Shown here: one piece after another, positions 44,241 to 52,819 of the stretch
Layout of the letters: every line of letters begins with the position of its first letter
How positions within the stretch are numbered: the first letter of the stretch is position 1
Assembly: GCA_002423395.1 (NCBI GenBank)
Contig: DIVZ01000004.1
Coordinates: 92,750 to 156,749, forward strand
Direction of reading: 5' to 3'
Origin: Eubacteriaceae bacterium UBA6119
Lineage (GTDB): Bacteria; Bacillota; Clostridia; Eubacteriales; UBA1433
Length of the DNA: 64,000 nt
Program-made: the position numbers and the translations under genes
Notes under the pieces: generated by a model
What the model was told of the DNA's origin: nothing
The model's input: the letters and a program-made list of their open reading frames with translations, nothing else
Databases searched by the model: none

Positions 44241-44842
44241 ATTCCTTCTCCTTCAAATAATACAATTAATGCGCCTTTCAACATTGCGCGTATAGTATCG
44301 TCAAATATAGCTTCTCCTATTTCGCGCTTATGGAGTATACTGCAGAATATCGCTCTTAAAACAGCGCTGAATATTTTTATTTTCCGCTCATTATATTTTA
44401 TGGGAAGCATTGCAATAAATTTTTCGACGCTGAAATCATCGTGCTGTGTATGTTGTGCTGCAATTTCAGCCGGCAGTTTACGCATAAGCAATTCAATCTC
44501 TTTGTTATCTATAAGCATATATAAAAGCGCAGGGTCTAACTTTTTATATAATCCAAATAACAAATCGGTTAATAAATCAATATTTGTTCTTTCACCCAAA
44601 CTCTCAATGCGCTCAAGTAATGTATTATGCATTTCATTATGAATAATGCATAGCACGTCAAAAAACAACATTTCTTTAGATGGATAAAATAAATAAAATG
44701 TTCCTTTGGGTATATTGACTCTTTTTACTAATTCATCAATTGTAGTCTTGCGTATTCCGTACTGAGCAAGACATACACGCCCTTCTTCTAAAAGTCGTCT
44801 TTTTATGTAATTTCTTTCTTCTTGCGTAAATGTTTTTGGCAT
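44237..44842 (-). CDS. TetR family repressor of the ABC exporter operon
   Basis: The protein of about 201 residues starts with a TetR helix-turn-helix: LAQYGIRKTTIDELVKRVN, then IPKGTFYLFYPSKEMLFFDVL. The C-terminal half is helical and unassigned. The ATG at 44842 is selected because CGGAGT lies 6 bases upstream; an in-frame ATG 14 codons earlier lies inside the operator. It is the first gene of the exporter operon, behind a 26-base palindrome that overlaps its promoter, indicating autorepression and control of the exporter by an unknown ligand. Confidence 0.9.
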   Translation of the reverse strand: MPKTFTQEERNYIKRRLLEEGRVCLAQYGIRKTTIDELVKRVNIPKGTFYLFYPSKEMLFFDVLCIIHNEMHNTLLERIESLGERTNIDLLTDLLFGLYKKLDPALLYMLIDNKEIELLMRKLPAEIAAQHTQHDDFSVEKFIAMLPIKYNERKIKIFSAVLRAIFCSILHKREIGEAIFDDTIRAMLKGALIVLFEGEGI

Positions 44843-44858
44843 ATAATTACTCCGTTTA

Positions 44859-44884
44859 TTGACTATATATATAAATATAGTCAA
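44859..44884. promoter_or_regulatory. TetR operator of the ABC exporter operon
   Basis: A perfect inverted repeat with 10-base arms, TTGACTATAT / ATATAGTCAA, around a 6-base centre, 17 bases upstream of the tetR start. It covers a possible minus-strand -10. Confidence 0.8.
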
Positions 44885-44917
44885 ATAATTTGCAATGTCA
44901 ACATATATTTTTATTTA

Positions 44918-45361
44918 TTAAGTATTTTTGTTTGATTTAATGATTTTATTATCTGCGTAAATTCCCGCAATCATAAACAGAGTGCCGATAATTTTAGGCA
45001 ATTGAATTATTCCGTTTATGAAGTAATCTATAAAGACAGCTGTAATAATCTCTGATATATAAGTAAATAGAACAAAATTTACAACAGAAAATTTCTGCAT
45101 GCAATATGTGTTTAAAAACAAAGTAACTATTGGTATAAGCGTTCCGATGTAGATGTAATAAGGAACGTTTATTGTCTGTCCGGTTCTTAAAGGCTCACCG
45201 TTTGAAAAAAATATAAAAGCTGCTGCAGAAGTAAACAGCGCTATTGAATAAAACACCAGCGCGTTGCTTAAAAGCCCTATTCTTTTTCCCAATGCAGCGT
45301 TTATAGAATTGCTAATAATGATATTTACTCCCGCAACTAAAGCCATAATAATATAAATCAT
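44918..45361 (-). CDS. Small DMT-family transporter, YdcZ-like (second half)
   Basis: The 147-residue protein has five hydrophobic segments and resembles the DUF606/YdcZ branch of drug/metabolite transporters (INAALGKRIGLLSNALVFYSIALF). Its ATG directly follows the TAG of the upstream paralogous gene. Such half-size proteins usually act as pairs. The substrate is unknown. It is convergent with nothing near; the next gene on the same strand downstream is the tetR operon. Confidence 0.75.
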   Translation of the reverse strand: MIYIIMALVAGVNIIISNSINAALGKRIGLLSNALVFYSIALFTSAAAFIFFSNGEPLRTGQTINVPYYIYIGTLIPIVTLFLNTYCMQKFSVVNFVLFTYISEIITAVFIDYFINGIIQLPKIIGTLFMIAGIYADNKIIKSNKNT

Positions 45362-45789
45362 CTAGCCCACACAGTCATAATAATAATTCCTATAAACATA
45401 AGTAAAAAGCTTAATATTCTTTTTGGAAGAAATTTTCTTTTTTCCCTTTCAAATAATCCAAAATGATCTACCACGCCTGCCGTTATAATGCGCGTAGAAA
45501 GCGTTGCCGCTATGGCAATTGTCGCTCCAATATTCAGCACGGCAAGCGAAGAAAGCATAGTGCTTATAAGACCAAGCGCCCCCGATAGAAAAAGATGTTT
45601 CGGAATATAGTTTAAATTAATTTTATTTTGCTTTTTTATTATAAAAAAATAAAAACCTACAATAGTAATGCCTACCATATTAAGAAATAGTATTGCGGAA
45701 AATTTACCGAGCCCATAAATAAGCAAAGCATTACAAGCAACGGCAAGCGTTAAAAGGCAGCCATTTAAAATAACTAATAATAAATTCAT
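45358..45789 (-). CDS. Small DMT-family transporter, YdcZ-like (first half)
   Basis: The 143-residue protein has about five hydrophobic segments with the motif LGLISTMLSSLAVLNIGATIAIAATLSTRIITA. Its length and fold fit a half-size DMT transporter. It is translationally coupled to a second half-size gene, so the functional unit is probably a heterodimer. AAGGTG precedes the ATG. The DMT assignment is from pattern only. Confidence 0.7.
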   Translation of the reverse strand: MNLLLVILNGCLLTLAVACNALLIYGLGKFSAILFLNMVGITIVGFYFFIIKKQNKINLNYIPKHLFLSGALGLISTMLSSLAVLNIGATIAIAATLSTRIITAGVVDHFGLFEREKRKFLPKRILSFLLMFIGIIIMTVWAR

Positions 45790-45921
45790 TCATACACCTT
45801 TTTTATGTATTATTCGTAAAATTGAAGTTATAATTCATTATAGTTTTTAGATTTATACTTTAATCCCTACATAATAGACTTTAAAAATATGCTGTGTTAT
45901 AATAATTTTTGGAGGTGGATT

Positions 45922-46884
45922 ATGGAAAAAATAGTTGTAAATGCTAATAACGATCACGAAAGGCAAGTACTAAAAAAACTTGTTGAAGATTTTCCGCAGT
46001 ACATTATAGTATTTCCTGATAATAAGGACGATCTTATGAAAGAGCTGAAAGACGCGGACATTTTGGCCGGCTACTTTATAAATAAAGAAATGCTGGATGT
46101 TGCGAAAAATTTAAAATATATATGCGGATTTTTAGCCGGCGTTGATAAGCTTCCGTTAGACATCTTAAAGCAAAGAGATATATTACTGACAACAGGAAGA
46201 GGCATACATCCTATTCATATGTCGGAATACGCAATGGCAATGATGATACTTGATGCAAGAAATTTAGATAAAGTATTGGAAGAGAAAAAAGAAAAAAACT
46301 GGGCTGCTTTTAAATATCCGCAGGATCAAGTTTACGGTAAAAAATTGGGCATATTAGGCATAGGCGCAATAGGCAAAGAGCTAGCGCGCAAAGCGGACGC
46401 GTTCGGTATGGAAGTAATAGGAATAAAAAAACATCCCCAGACTGTGGAATACGTATCAAAAGTATACAATATGGAAGAAGGGCTGGATGTTGTATTTTCA
46501 ACATGCGACTATATTGTTAATCTGCTGCCAAATACAGAGAAAACAAACCAAATTATAAATAAAAAATATTTATCAATGATGAAAAAAACTGCCTGTATGA
46601 TAAACATAGGCAGAGGCGATACAGTTAATGAAGAAGATTTGTATGATGCTTTGAAAAACAAGCAATTCAAACGATATATATCAGATGTGTTTATAACAGA
46701 GCCGCTTCCCAAGGAAAGCAAATTCTGGGAGCTTGACAATATTATAATTACTCCTCATATATGCGGCCCTAATGTAACATACATGGATAAGGCCTACCCT
46801 ATAGTTGTGCATAATTTGAAATGTTATCTTAATAAAGATTATAACCAAATGAAAAACATGTTTTCTCACGAACTTGGATATTAA
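45922..46884 (+). CDS. D-2-hydroxyacid dehydrogenase family protein
   Basis: The 320-residue enzyme has the family layout: a substrate-binding domain split around an NAD-binding domain with GKKLGILGIGAIGKELARKA, VNLLPNTEKTNQII, CMINIGRGDTVNEEDL, and a C-terminal ITPHICG holding the catalytic histidine. It interconverts a 2-keto acid and a D-2-hydroxyacid with NAD(P)H. The ATG at 45922 follows GGAGGTGG; an ATG 11 codons earlier has no site. It is followed after 27 bases by two nitroreductase genes on the same strand, a likely operon. Confidence 0.88.
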   Translation: MEKIVVNANNDHERQVLKKLVEDFPQYIIVFPDNKDDLMKELKDADILAGYFINKEMLDVAKNLKYICGFLAGVDKLPLDILKQRDILLTTGRGIHPIHMSEYAMAMMILDARNLDKVLEEKKEKNWAAFKYPQDQVYGKKLGILGIGAIGKELARKADAFGMEVIGIKKHPQTVEYVSKVYNMEEGLDVVFSTCDYIVNLLPNTEKTNQIINKKYLSMMKKTACMINIGRGDTVNEEDLYDALKNKQFKRYISDVFITEPLPKESKFWELDNIIITPHICGPNVTYMDKAYPIVVHNLKCYLNKDYNQMKNMFSHELGY

Positions 46885-46911
46885 TAATTTATTATATACG
46901 GAGGTATTTTT

Positions 46912-47493
46912 ATGAGCATTAAAGAATTAGCTTACAAAAACAGAACTTACAGACGTTGCGACCAAAGCGTAAAGGTTGATATGAAAACACTTGAAGAGCT
47001 GGTTGACTTAGCTCGCGTATCATCAAGCGGACGAAACGCACAGGCAATAAAGTATGTGTTGGTAACTGATGAAAAAATGTGTGAAGTAGTTTTTAACGAC
47101 ATCAAATGGGCGGCTGCGCTGCCTGACTGGCCGGGTCCCGCCGAAGGCGAAAAACCGACTGCTTACATTATCCCTTTCAGAGATGACACAATATCGAAAA
47201 ATATTTTGTGGGATTTAGGGCTTGCTCTTCAGAACATTACAATGGGCGCAGTAGAAAAAGGCCTCGGATGCTGTCATTTTGGGAATGTTAACTATCCTCA
47301 GTTGAAAATAGATTTAGGAATAGAAGATGAAGCTCTTGTGCCCCTTAGCGTGCTATCAATAGGCAAACCTGTGGAGGAAGTAGTATTGGTTGATGTGCCT
47401 GATAGCGGCAAAATGCATTACTACAGAGATGATAAGATGGTGCACTATGTTCCGAAAAGAAAACTGCAAGATATAATTGCAAAGAAGTATTAA
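46912..47493 (+). CDS. Nitroreductase family protein (first of a tandem pair)
   Basis: The 193-residue product is an FMN nitroreductase-family protein: NRTYRRCDQS (flavin phosphate-binding arginines), LARVSSSGRNAQAIKYVLV, LALQNITMGAVEKGLGCCHFG and VLSIGKP. It is very similar to the next gene. Family members reduce nitro compounds, quinones, enones or act on other substrates with NAD(P)H. GGAGG precedes the ATG. It sits between a 2-hydroxyacid dehydrogenase and its paralogue, suggesting one reductive pathway. Confidence 0.85.
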   Translation: MSIKELAYKNRTYRRCDQSVKVDMKTLEELVDLARVSSSGRNAQAIKYVLVTDEKMCEVVFNDIKWAAALPDWPGPAEGEKPTAYIIPFRDDTISKNILWDLGLALQNITMGAVEKGLGCCHFGNVNYPQLKIDLGIEDEALVPLSVLSIGKPVEEVVLVDVPDSGKMHYYRDDKMVHYVPKRKLQDIIAKKY

Positions 47494-47508
47494 ACGGAGG
47501 AACAGATA

Positions 47509-48087
47509 ATGAATATAAAAGACATCGCTTATAAAAACAGAACATACAGGCGTTTTGACCAAAGCCATAAAATAGATATGGTAACTCTTGAAGAACTTGT
47601 TGATTTAGCGCGAGTAACGTCTTCGGGCGGAAATTTTCAGGCAATTAAATTTGTTTTAGTAAACGACCCTGAAATGAACGAAGTTATTAATTATAATATA
47701 AAATGGGCAGCCGCTCTTCCCGAGTGGCCGGGACCTGCCGAAGGTGAAAAACCTACTGCGTATATTATTACTTTAAGAGATGAAAGCATATCAAAAAATA
47801 CGTTTTGGGATCTCGGTCTCTGGACACAGAGCATTTTAATGGGAGCTGTTGAAAAAGGACTCGGTGCCTGCCAGTTCGGAAACGTAAAATATAAAGAGCT
47901 GGAAAAAATACTAGAACTTCCCGAAAACCTGGTTATCACATCAGTATTAGCTCTCGGTAAACCTGTAGAAAAAGTGGTTTTGGTAGATATACCCCAGTCA
48001 GGCAAAATGGATTATTACAGAGATAATGATATGGTTCATTATGTACCGAAAAGAAAACTGCAGGATTTAATTTTAAAGAAATTCTAA
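47509..48087 (+). CDS. Nitroreductase family protein (second of a tandem pair)
   Basis: The 192-residue protein shares most of its sequence with the preceding nitroreductase, including NRTYRRFDQS, KWAAALPEWPGPAEGEKPTAYII, GAVEKGLGACQFGNV and the C-terminal MVHYVPKRKLQD. Tandem duplication is evident. A shared operon with the 2-hydroxyacid dehydrogenase is likely (gap of 15 bases). GGAGG precedes the ATG. Which residues distinguish the two substrates is not clear; the CCHFG/CQFGN and LALQ/LWTQ differences near the flavin may matter. Confidence 0.85.
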   Translation: MNIKDIAYKNRTYRRFDQSHKIDMVTLEELVDLARVTSSGGNFQAIKFVLVNDPEMNEVINYNIKWAAALPEWPGPAEGEKPTAYIITLRDESISKNTFWDLGLWTQSILMGAVEKGLGACQFGNVKYKELEKILELPENLVITSVLALGKPVEKVVLVDIPQSGKMDYYRDNDMVHYVPKRKLQDLILKKF

Positions 48088-48092
48088 AATGC

Positions 48093-48115
48093 AAAGAGGG
48101 GCTTTTCCCCTCTTT
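48093..48115. terminator. Bidirectional terminator between the nitroreductase and thr operons
   Basis: AAAGAGGGG / CCCCTCTTT with loop CTTTT is symmetric in its tails and stands between convergent genes. Confidence 0.85.
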
Positions 48116-48116
48116 A

Positions 48117-48551
48117 TTAATCTATCGCTATAAGCCTTATATTGGATGCGCCTTTTAAATTTGAAATAGCCTTTAAAAGAACCGATATGTCATCAGTCAT
48201 GTATGTAATGTCAAGCGATATTGTAAGATGCGCAATATTATGAATGGGTATGTTCTGATGAATCGTCAAAATATTTCCCGAATATTCTGCAATTGTATTT
48301 ATTACATTAGAAAGAATACCTTTTTCATGTGAAAGCGAAAGGCTGAAGATGCATTTATGCGCGCTGTCAAACGAATACCCGTACACTTTATCTTTATATT
48401 TGTAATAAGTGCTTCTGCTTATGCCCGCAATTTTTACAGCATCGCTTATAGTCTTAGCGCTGCCGTCGGTCAGCAGCTTAGTGGCGTATACCACTTTGTC
48501 TATGTATTCAGGCAATAGTTCTTTGTTAACAATAAAATAACTATCATTCAT
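48117..48551 (-). CDS. PheB-like ACT-domain protein (UPF0735 type)
   Basis: The 144-residue protein has a short helix-turn-helix-like N terminus (AKTISDAVKIAGISRSTYYKYKDKV) and an ACT domain (FSLSLSHEKGILSNVINTIAEYSGNILTIHQNIP). This matches the PheB/UPF0735 family, often next to threonine or phenylalanine genes and thought to sense amino acids. It is the third gene in a thrC-thrB operon, 4 bases downstream of thrB on the same strand. GAGGG precedes the ATG. Confidence 0.82.
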   Translation of the reverse strand: MNDSYFIVNKELLPEYIDKVVYATKLLTDGSAKTISDAVKIAGISRSTYYKYKDKVYGYSFDSAHKCIFSLSLSHEKGILSNVINTIAEYSGNILTIHQNIPIHNIAHLTISLDITYMTDDISVLLKAISNLKGASNIRLIAID

Positions 48552-48554
48552 AAT

Positions 48555-49451
48555 TTAACCCTCAAAAATTATTTGTACTCCATTTTTATCAACCAGCAAA
48601 GGCATCGCTGTCCATTTATGTTTTAAAATTGATTTTTTATTGTTTTCGAATTCTTTTATAAGTTCATCCAAATCTTTATAATTAATAATTGCCATGACGC
48701 TTGGCCCTGCGCCGCTTATAAAAGCTGTATGCGCTTTATGCGATACGGCAAAATTATAAATTATTTCATATTCTTCTATAAGAGGTATTCTGTACGGCTG
48801 GTGTATTTTATCATTTGATGCGTCTGAAAGTATTTCGGCGCACGGTTTAGTCAGCGCCGTTACCATAAGCGCTGTGCGCGAAATATTATTCACGCAGTCA
48901 TTATATGATAATTTTGCAGGAAGCGCTTTTCTTGATTTTGCCGTATTTAGTTTAAAGTCCGGGATAAATGCGCAGAACCTGTATTGGTCATTGGGCATAT
49001 ATTTTAAATATTTCCATCCCGCATCATTTTTGTACGCAACCGTTAGCGCACCGAAAAGAGCCGCCGCAACATTGTCCGCATGTGTTTCAATATCCGCGCA
49101 TATTTGATATACTGTTTTCATATCAATTTCCGTATCGCTTAATATAAATGCCGCAAGCACTCCTGCTATTATACATGTCGCGCTGCTCCCAAGTCCTCTT
49201 GACAGCGGTATATCAGCATTCACGCTGACTTCAAACCCGCTAATATTTTTGCCAATTATTTTCAGTGCCGTCTTTGCCGACGATATTACCATATTATTTT
49301 CGCTTCTGTGCGCATCCAAAAAGCCGTCGCCAACTTTGTATGTATTATTAGGCTTAAATGTAAATGTATTATATTTTTCAAATGCTATGCCCAGCGTATC
49401 AAAACCGCATCCTAAATTAGCGCTGGTTGCAGGAACTTTTATTTTGAACAT
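48555..49451 (-). CDS. thrB: Homoserine kinase
   Basis: The 298-residue protein is a GHMP kinase: VPATSANLGCGFDTLGIAF at the N terminus, the ATP-binding motif PLSRGLGSSATCIIAGVLAA and ISGAGPSVMAI near the C terminus. It phosphorylates homoserine for ThrC. The gene overlaps the 3' end of thrC by 13 bases on the same strand, so translation is coupled. AGGAGAAGG precedes the ATG. It is a complete, family-length gene. Confidence 0.95.
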   Translation of the reverse strand: MFKIKVPATSANLGCGFDTLGIAFEKYNTFTFKPNNTYKVGDGFLDAHRSENNMVISSAKTALKIIGKNISGFEVSVNADIPLSRGLGSSATCIIAGVLAAFILSDTEIDMKTVYQICADIETHADNVAAALFGALTVAYKNDAGWKYLKYMPNDQYRFCAFIPDFKLNTAKSRKALPAKLSYNDCVNNISRTALMVTALTKPCAEILSDASNDKIHQPYRIPLIEEYEIIYNFAVSHKAHTAFISGAGPSVMAIINYKDLDELIKEFENNKKSILKHKWTAMPLLVDKNGVQIIFEG

Positions 49452-50932
49452 ATATCCTTCTCCTCTAAAATATTCATTACCTTATTGCAGATTTCATCCG
49501 GTTTACATACTGTTTTGTATATAATCTCTTTCTCTGCAATTCCTGCCAGCGCTGGATGTATAGGCACGTTTGTTAGTTTATGCAACTCATCTATCGCCTT
49601 AAAACTTTCTTCTTTTTTATTAAAAATAGCCTCAAGAACACTGTCCGCAAACTTATACGCGTTTGCCGTTGATAATATTACACACGGCGTATCATCGCCC
49701 GACTCTTTTTTGTATTGTTCATATACATAAGCAGCCGCTGCCGTATGCGGATCAATTACATAATTATTGTTTTTATATACTGAAGATATAGTCTCTTTTA
49801 TATGTTCCTCGCTTGCATATCCTCCGAAAAACAAATCTTCTAGTTTTTCTTTCATTTCTTGCATTATGCTGTAATGTCCGTTAGTTTTAAGCTCTTCCAT
49901 TAATTCTTTTGTATAACTTCCGTCGTTATCGCTTAGATGATAAATAAGCCTTTCTAAATTGGATGATATCAAAATATCCATAGAAGGCGATATTGTCTTC
50001 TTAAATGTTCTGTTTTTATTATATATACCCTTATTTATAAAGTCTGTAAGTACGTTGTTTTCATTCGATGCGCATATAAACTTGCCAACCGGAAGCCCTG
50101 CGCATTTAGCATAATATCCGGCTAAAATATTCCCGAAGTTACCAGTCGGCACGCAAAAGTTTATTTTATCTCCGGCTTTTATTTTATTCTCTTTAATTAA
50201 TTGAATATAAGCGTACCAGTAATAAACCGTCTGCGGGAAAAGCCTGCCAATATTTATCGAATTTGCACTGGACAGCATTTTGTTATTTTCTTGTGCTGAA
50301 TTTTTAACCTCTTTGCTGTCAAATGCTGTTTTAACAGCTGTCTGCGCGTCGTCAAAGTTTCCCTCAATGCCTATTACATAAACATTTTTTCCTTCCTGCG
50401 ACTGCATATGCCTTTTTTGAACAGCGCTTACACCATCTCTGGGGTAAAACACTATAATATCAATACCTTCAATATCCTTAAAAGCTTCAAGCGCGCTTTT
50501 TCCAGTATCACCGCTTGTGGCTGTAAGTATAATTATTTTTTTATCAACTTTTTGTGATTTAACAGCCTCTTTCATTAAGTGCGGAAGTATTGACAATGCC
50601 ATGTCTTTGAAAGCGGCAGTCTTTCCGTGAAACAGTTCCAAAAATATCTTATCTTGTGCATACGATATTTTAACGGGAACATCGGTATAAAAATTAACAG
50701 TATTGTAGGCGTTTTGAACGCACTTATTTATATCAATTCCGCTGTCAGCGAAATACTCATTTAATATAATTTGGGCTAAATCTGCATATTCTTTATTTAT
50801 AAGATTACTCAAATTAAATTTAATATTTAAATTTTGGGGAACATACAGTCCCTTATCATCTGCTATGCCTTTTATTAAGGCTTGCGCGGGGTTAAATGCT
50901 TCGCCCTTTCCTCTGGTGCTGACATAATACAT
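49439..50932 (-). CDS. thrC: Threonine synthase
   Basis: The protein of about 497 residues is a PLP-dependent threonine synthase: MYYVSTRGKGEAFNPAQALIKGIADDKGLYVP at the start, FHGKTAAFKDMAL with the PLP lysine, ILTATSGDTGKSALEAF and CVPTGNFGNILAGYYAK. It converts O-phosphohomoserine to threonine. The ATG at 50932 is chosen because GAGGTAA lies 6 bases upstream; an upstream ATG has no such site. It heads the thrC-thrB-pheB-like operon and is divergent from hom, with its own consensus promoter. Confidence 0.95.
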   Translation of the reverse strand: MYYVSTRGKGEAFNPAQALIKGIADDKGLYVPQNLNIKFNLSNLINKEYADLAQIILNEYFADSGIDINKCVQNAYNTVNFYTDVPVKISYAQDKIFLELFHGKTAAFKDMALSILPHLMKEAVKSQKVDKKIIILTATSGDTGKSALEAFKDIEGIDIIVFYPRDGVSAVQKRHMQSQEGKNVYVIGIEGNFDDAQTAVKTAFDSKEVKNSAQENNKMLSSANSINIGRLFPQTVYYWYAYIQLIKENKIKAGDKINFCVPTGNFGNILAGYYAKCAGLPVGKFICASNENNVLTDFINKGIYNKNRTFKKTISPSMDILISSNLERLIYHLSDNDGSYTKELMEELKTNGHYSIMQEMKEKLEDLFFGGYASEEHIKETISSVYKNNNYVIDPHTAAAAYVYEQYKKESGDDTPCVILSTANAYKFADSVLEAIFNKKEESFKAIDELHKLTNVPIHPALAGIAEKEIIYKTVCKPDEICNKVMNILEEKDICSK

Positions 50933-50974
50933 AAAAATTACCTCGTAGTTCAAAATTTACTTGCATTGGATATT

Positions 50975-51003
50975 ATTATATGCTAATATGTTTTTGTTGT
51001 AAA
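50975..51003 (-). promoter_or_regulatory. Promoter of the thrC operon
   Basis: TTTACA (50998-51003), 17 bases, TATAAT (50975-50980) on the minus strand. It overlaps the divergent hom promoter. Confidence 0.7.
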
Positions 51004-51026
51004 TACATTTGTATGCAAAATATACA
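50997..51026 (+). promoter_or_regulatory. Promoter of hom
   Basis: TTGTAA (50997-51002), 18 bases, TATACA (51021-51026). Its -35 overlaps the thrC -35, so the two divergent units share a very compact control region. Confidence 0.55.
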
Positions 51027-51034
51027 CATTTTTT

Positions 51035-52282
51035 ATGTTAGGGGTGTTTTATATTAAAATAGGACTTCTGGGTTTGGGTACCGTCGGCAGAGGCGTTTAC
51101 GAAATAATAAACAACGAAAAAGGCAGTTTATTTAAAAACAATGCCGGCACAGTCCAAATAGTAAAAATACTTGTTCATGATTTGTCTAAGGATAGAGGAA
51201 CTGGTCTTGATTACTCCCTTCTTACCTCTAATCCGGATGACATATTGTTAAATAACGATATCGATCTGGTAGTAGCTGTTATGGGCGGAAGCGAGCCGGA
51301 ATACGGCTATGTGCTAAAAGCTCTTAACAACAAAAAACACGTTGTAACTGCTAACAAACAAATTATCTCGGAGCACATGGATATTCTGCTTAAAACTGCG
51401 CATGAAAATAATGTGTCCATATTATTTGAAGGCAGCGTAGGGGGCGGCATTCCTATTATCGATACAATGCAGCAGCTTTTAAAGATAAATAAAATCAACC
51501 GCATTACCGGTATACTTAATGGAACTACAAACTTTATTTTATCACAAATGAGCCAAAATGGTTCATCATTTAATGATGTTTTAGCTCTTGCGCAAAAATT
51601 AGGTTTCGCAGAGGCGGATCCTACAGCGGATATAATGGGATTTGATGTAAGCAGAAAAATATCTATTTTATCATCACTCGCCTATAACCATATCATTAAA
51701 GATGATGAAATATATAAACGCGGCATAACAGGCATAGAGGCCTGTGACATAGACATGATAAAAAACAACGGTTATGTAATTAAATATGTCGCGCAGTCAG
51801 TACTTTCAGGTGATAAGTATTACATATCAGTAGAACCTGCGCTTATAAAAGCGGATACCGAGCTTGCAACAGTCAATAATGAATTTAATGTAATCATACT
51901 TGACGGCAATATTATCGGAGAAATCAGAATATCCGGCAAAGGCGCAGGAAGAAACCCCACCGCCAACGCGGTAGTCGGAGACATAATTTATATTATGGAA
52001 AATAAAGCGCCTATTGAAAATAACTTCGAAAGCCCTGTTGTATCAAACGGAATAGACATATTCAGAGGAAGATATTATTTCAGAGTTAAAATAAATAATA
52101 ATAAGCAATTCCGTGCGGCATTTGACTGTATAGATAAATATGTAAGAAAAAAAGATGTTCTTTTTGAAGACGAAAATTTATACTTCTTCACAGAAGAAAT
52201 TACGGAACCGACCGCATTGAAAATAGAAAATGAAATTAAAAACATTTGCGATGAATTGTTTTTCGCAAGGATAATAGAGTAG
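51035..52282 (+). CDS. hom: Homoserine dehydrogenase
   Basis: The 415-residue product has the NAD-binding start IGLLGLGTVGRGVYEI, the catalytic-region VVTANKQIISEH, FEGSVGGGIPIIDT, ILNGTTNFIL, EADPTADIMGFD and GAGRNPTANAVVGDI, with a C-terminal ACT domain (VKINNNKQFRAAFDCIDKY). It reduces aspartate semialdehyde to homoserine. The start is uncertain: the ATG at 51035 has no ribosome-binding site and would be almost leaderless. AGGGGTG is instead placed correctly for an ATT at 51053, which would give the usual IKIGLLG start. Downstream, after 9 bases, is an ACT-domain gene. Confidence 0.93.
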   Translation: MLGVFYIKIGLLGLGTVGRGVYEIINNEKGSLFKNNAGTVQIVKILVHDLSKDRGTGLDYSLLTSNPDDILLNNDIDLVVAVMGGSEPEYGYVLKALNNKKHVVTANKQIISEHMDILLKTAHENNVSILFEGSVGGGIPIIDTMQQLLKINKINRITGILNGTTNFILSQMSQNGSSFNDVLALAQKLGFAEADPTADIMGFDVSRKISILSSLAYNHIIKDDEIYKRGITGIEACDIDMIKNNGYVIKYVAQSVLSGDKYYISVEPALIKADTELATVNNEFNVIILDGNIIGEIRISGKGAGRNPTANAVVGDIIYIMENKAPIENNFESPVVSNGIDIFRGRYYFRVKINNNKQFRAAFDCIDKYVRKKDVLFEDENLYFFTEEITEPTALKIENEIKNICDELFFARIIE

Positions 52283-52291
52283 GAGAACATA

Positions 52292-52768
52292 ATGAAAACA
52301 AAAAAATCACCTGTACAAAGTTTGTCGTTAGACGATAATATAGCAAAAATTTCTATATTGGAACTTCCCGATAAGCCGGGTATAGCTTTTAAGCTTTTCA
52401 GCCAGCTTACTGAGCAGGATGTGCAAATTGATATGATAGTACAGAACATAAACAGGCAGAACATAAATGACATATCATTTACTGTACGCGAAGACCTGAT
52501 GGAAAAAGCGGTTCAAACAGCGCAGAAATTTGCTTTTGAAGTAAACGCGCAGAAAGTAATATATGATAAAGCGGTTGCGAAACTTTCGGTTGTGGGCAGC
52601 GGTCTTATAGCCAGCACCGAAGTTGCGGCAAAGTTTTTTGAGGCCTTAAGCGAAATTGGCGTAAATATTCAAATGATAAGCACTTCAGAAGTTATGATTT
52701 CCTGCATAATCGACAAAGAACAGTCGAAAGAAGCGTTTAAGCACGTTCATAAAAAATTTGAAGAATAA
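52292..52768 (+). CDS. Free-standing aspartokinase-type tandem ACT protein
   Basis: The 158-residue protein has two consecutive ACT domains that match the regulatory half of aspartate kinase: AKISILELPDKPGIAFKLFSQL with VDIMIVQNINRQ-like text (QIDMIVQNINRQNINDISFTV), then AKLSVVGSGLIASTEVAAKFFEAL and NIQMISTSEVMISCII. No kinase domain is attached or adjacent. It has its own AGGAGA ribosome-binding site and so looks like a deliberate gene. It might bind threonine or lysine and regulate the pathway or a separately encoded kinase. It follows hom in the same operon. Confidence 0.85.
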   Translation: MKTKKSPVQSLSLDDNIAKISILELPDKPGIAFKLFSQLTEQDVQIDMIVQNINRQNINDISFTVREDLMEKAVQTAQKFAFEVNAQKVIYDKAVAKLSVVGSGLIASTEVAAKFFEALSEIGVNIQMISTSEVMISCIIDKEQSKEAFKHVHKKFEE

Positions 52769-52773
52769 AAAAG

Positions 52774-52797
52774 GCAGCTGCAAAACAGCTGCTTTTT
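52774..52797. terminator. Terminator after the hom operon
   Basis: GCAGCTG / CAGCTGC with loop CAAAA and T/A tracts on both sides. It can serve the hom operon and the convergent transglutaminase-like gene. Confidence 0.8.
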
Positions 52798-52819
52798 TAT
52801 TTCCCTGGCAATTTTTAAC

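Noticed and set aside
52292..52768. Broken aspartokinase gene
   Set aside because: It has a clean start, its own ribosome-binding site and both ACT domains intact, and no kinase remnant lies upstream, where hom is directly adjacent.
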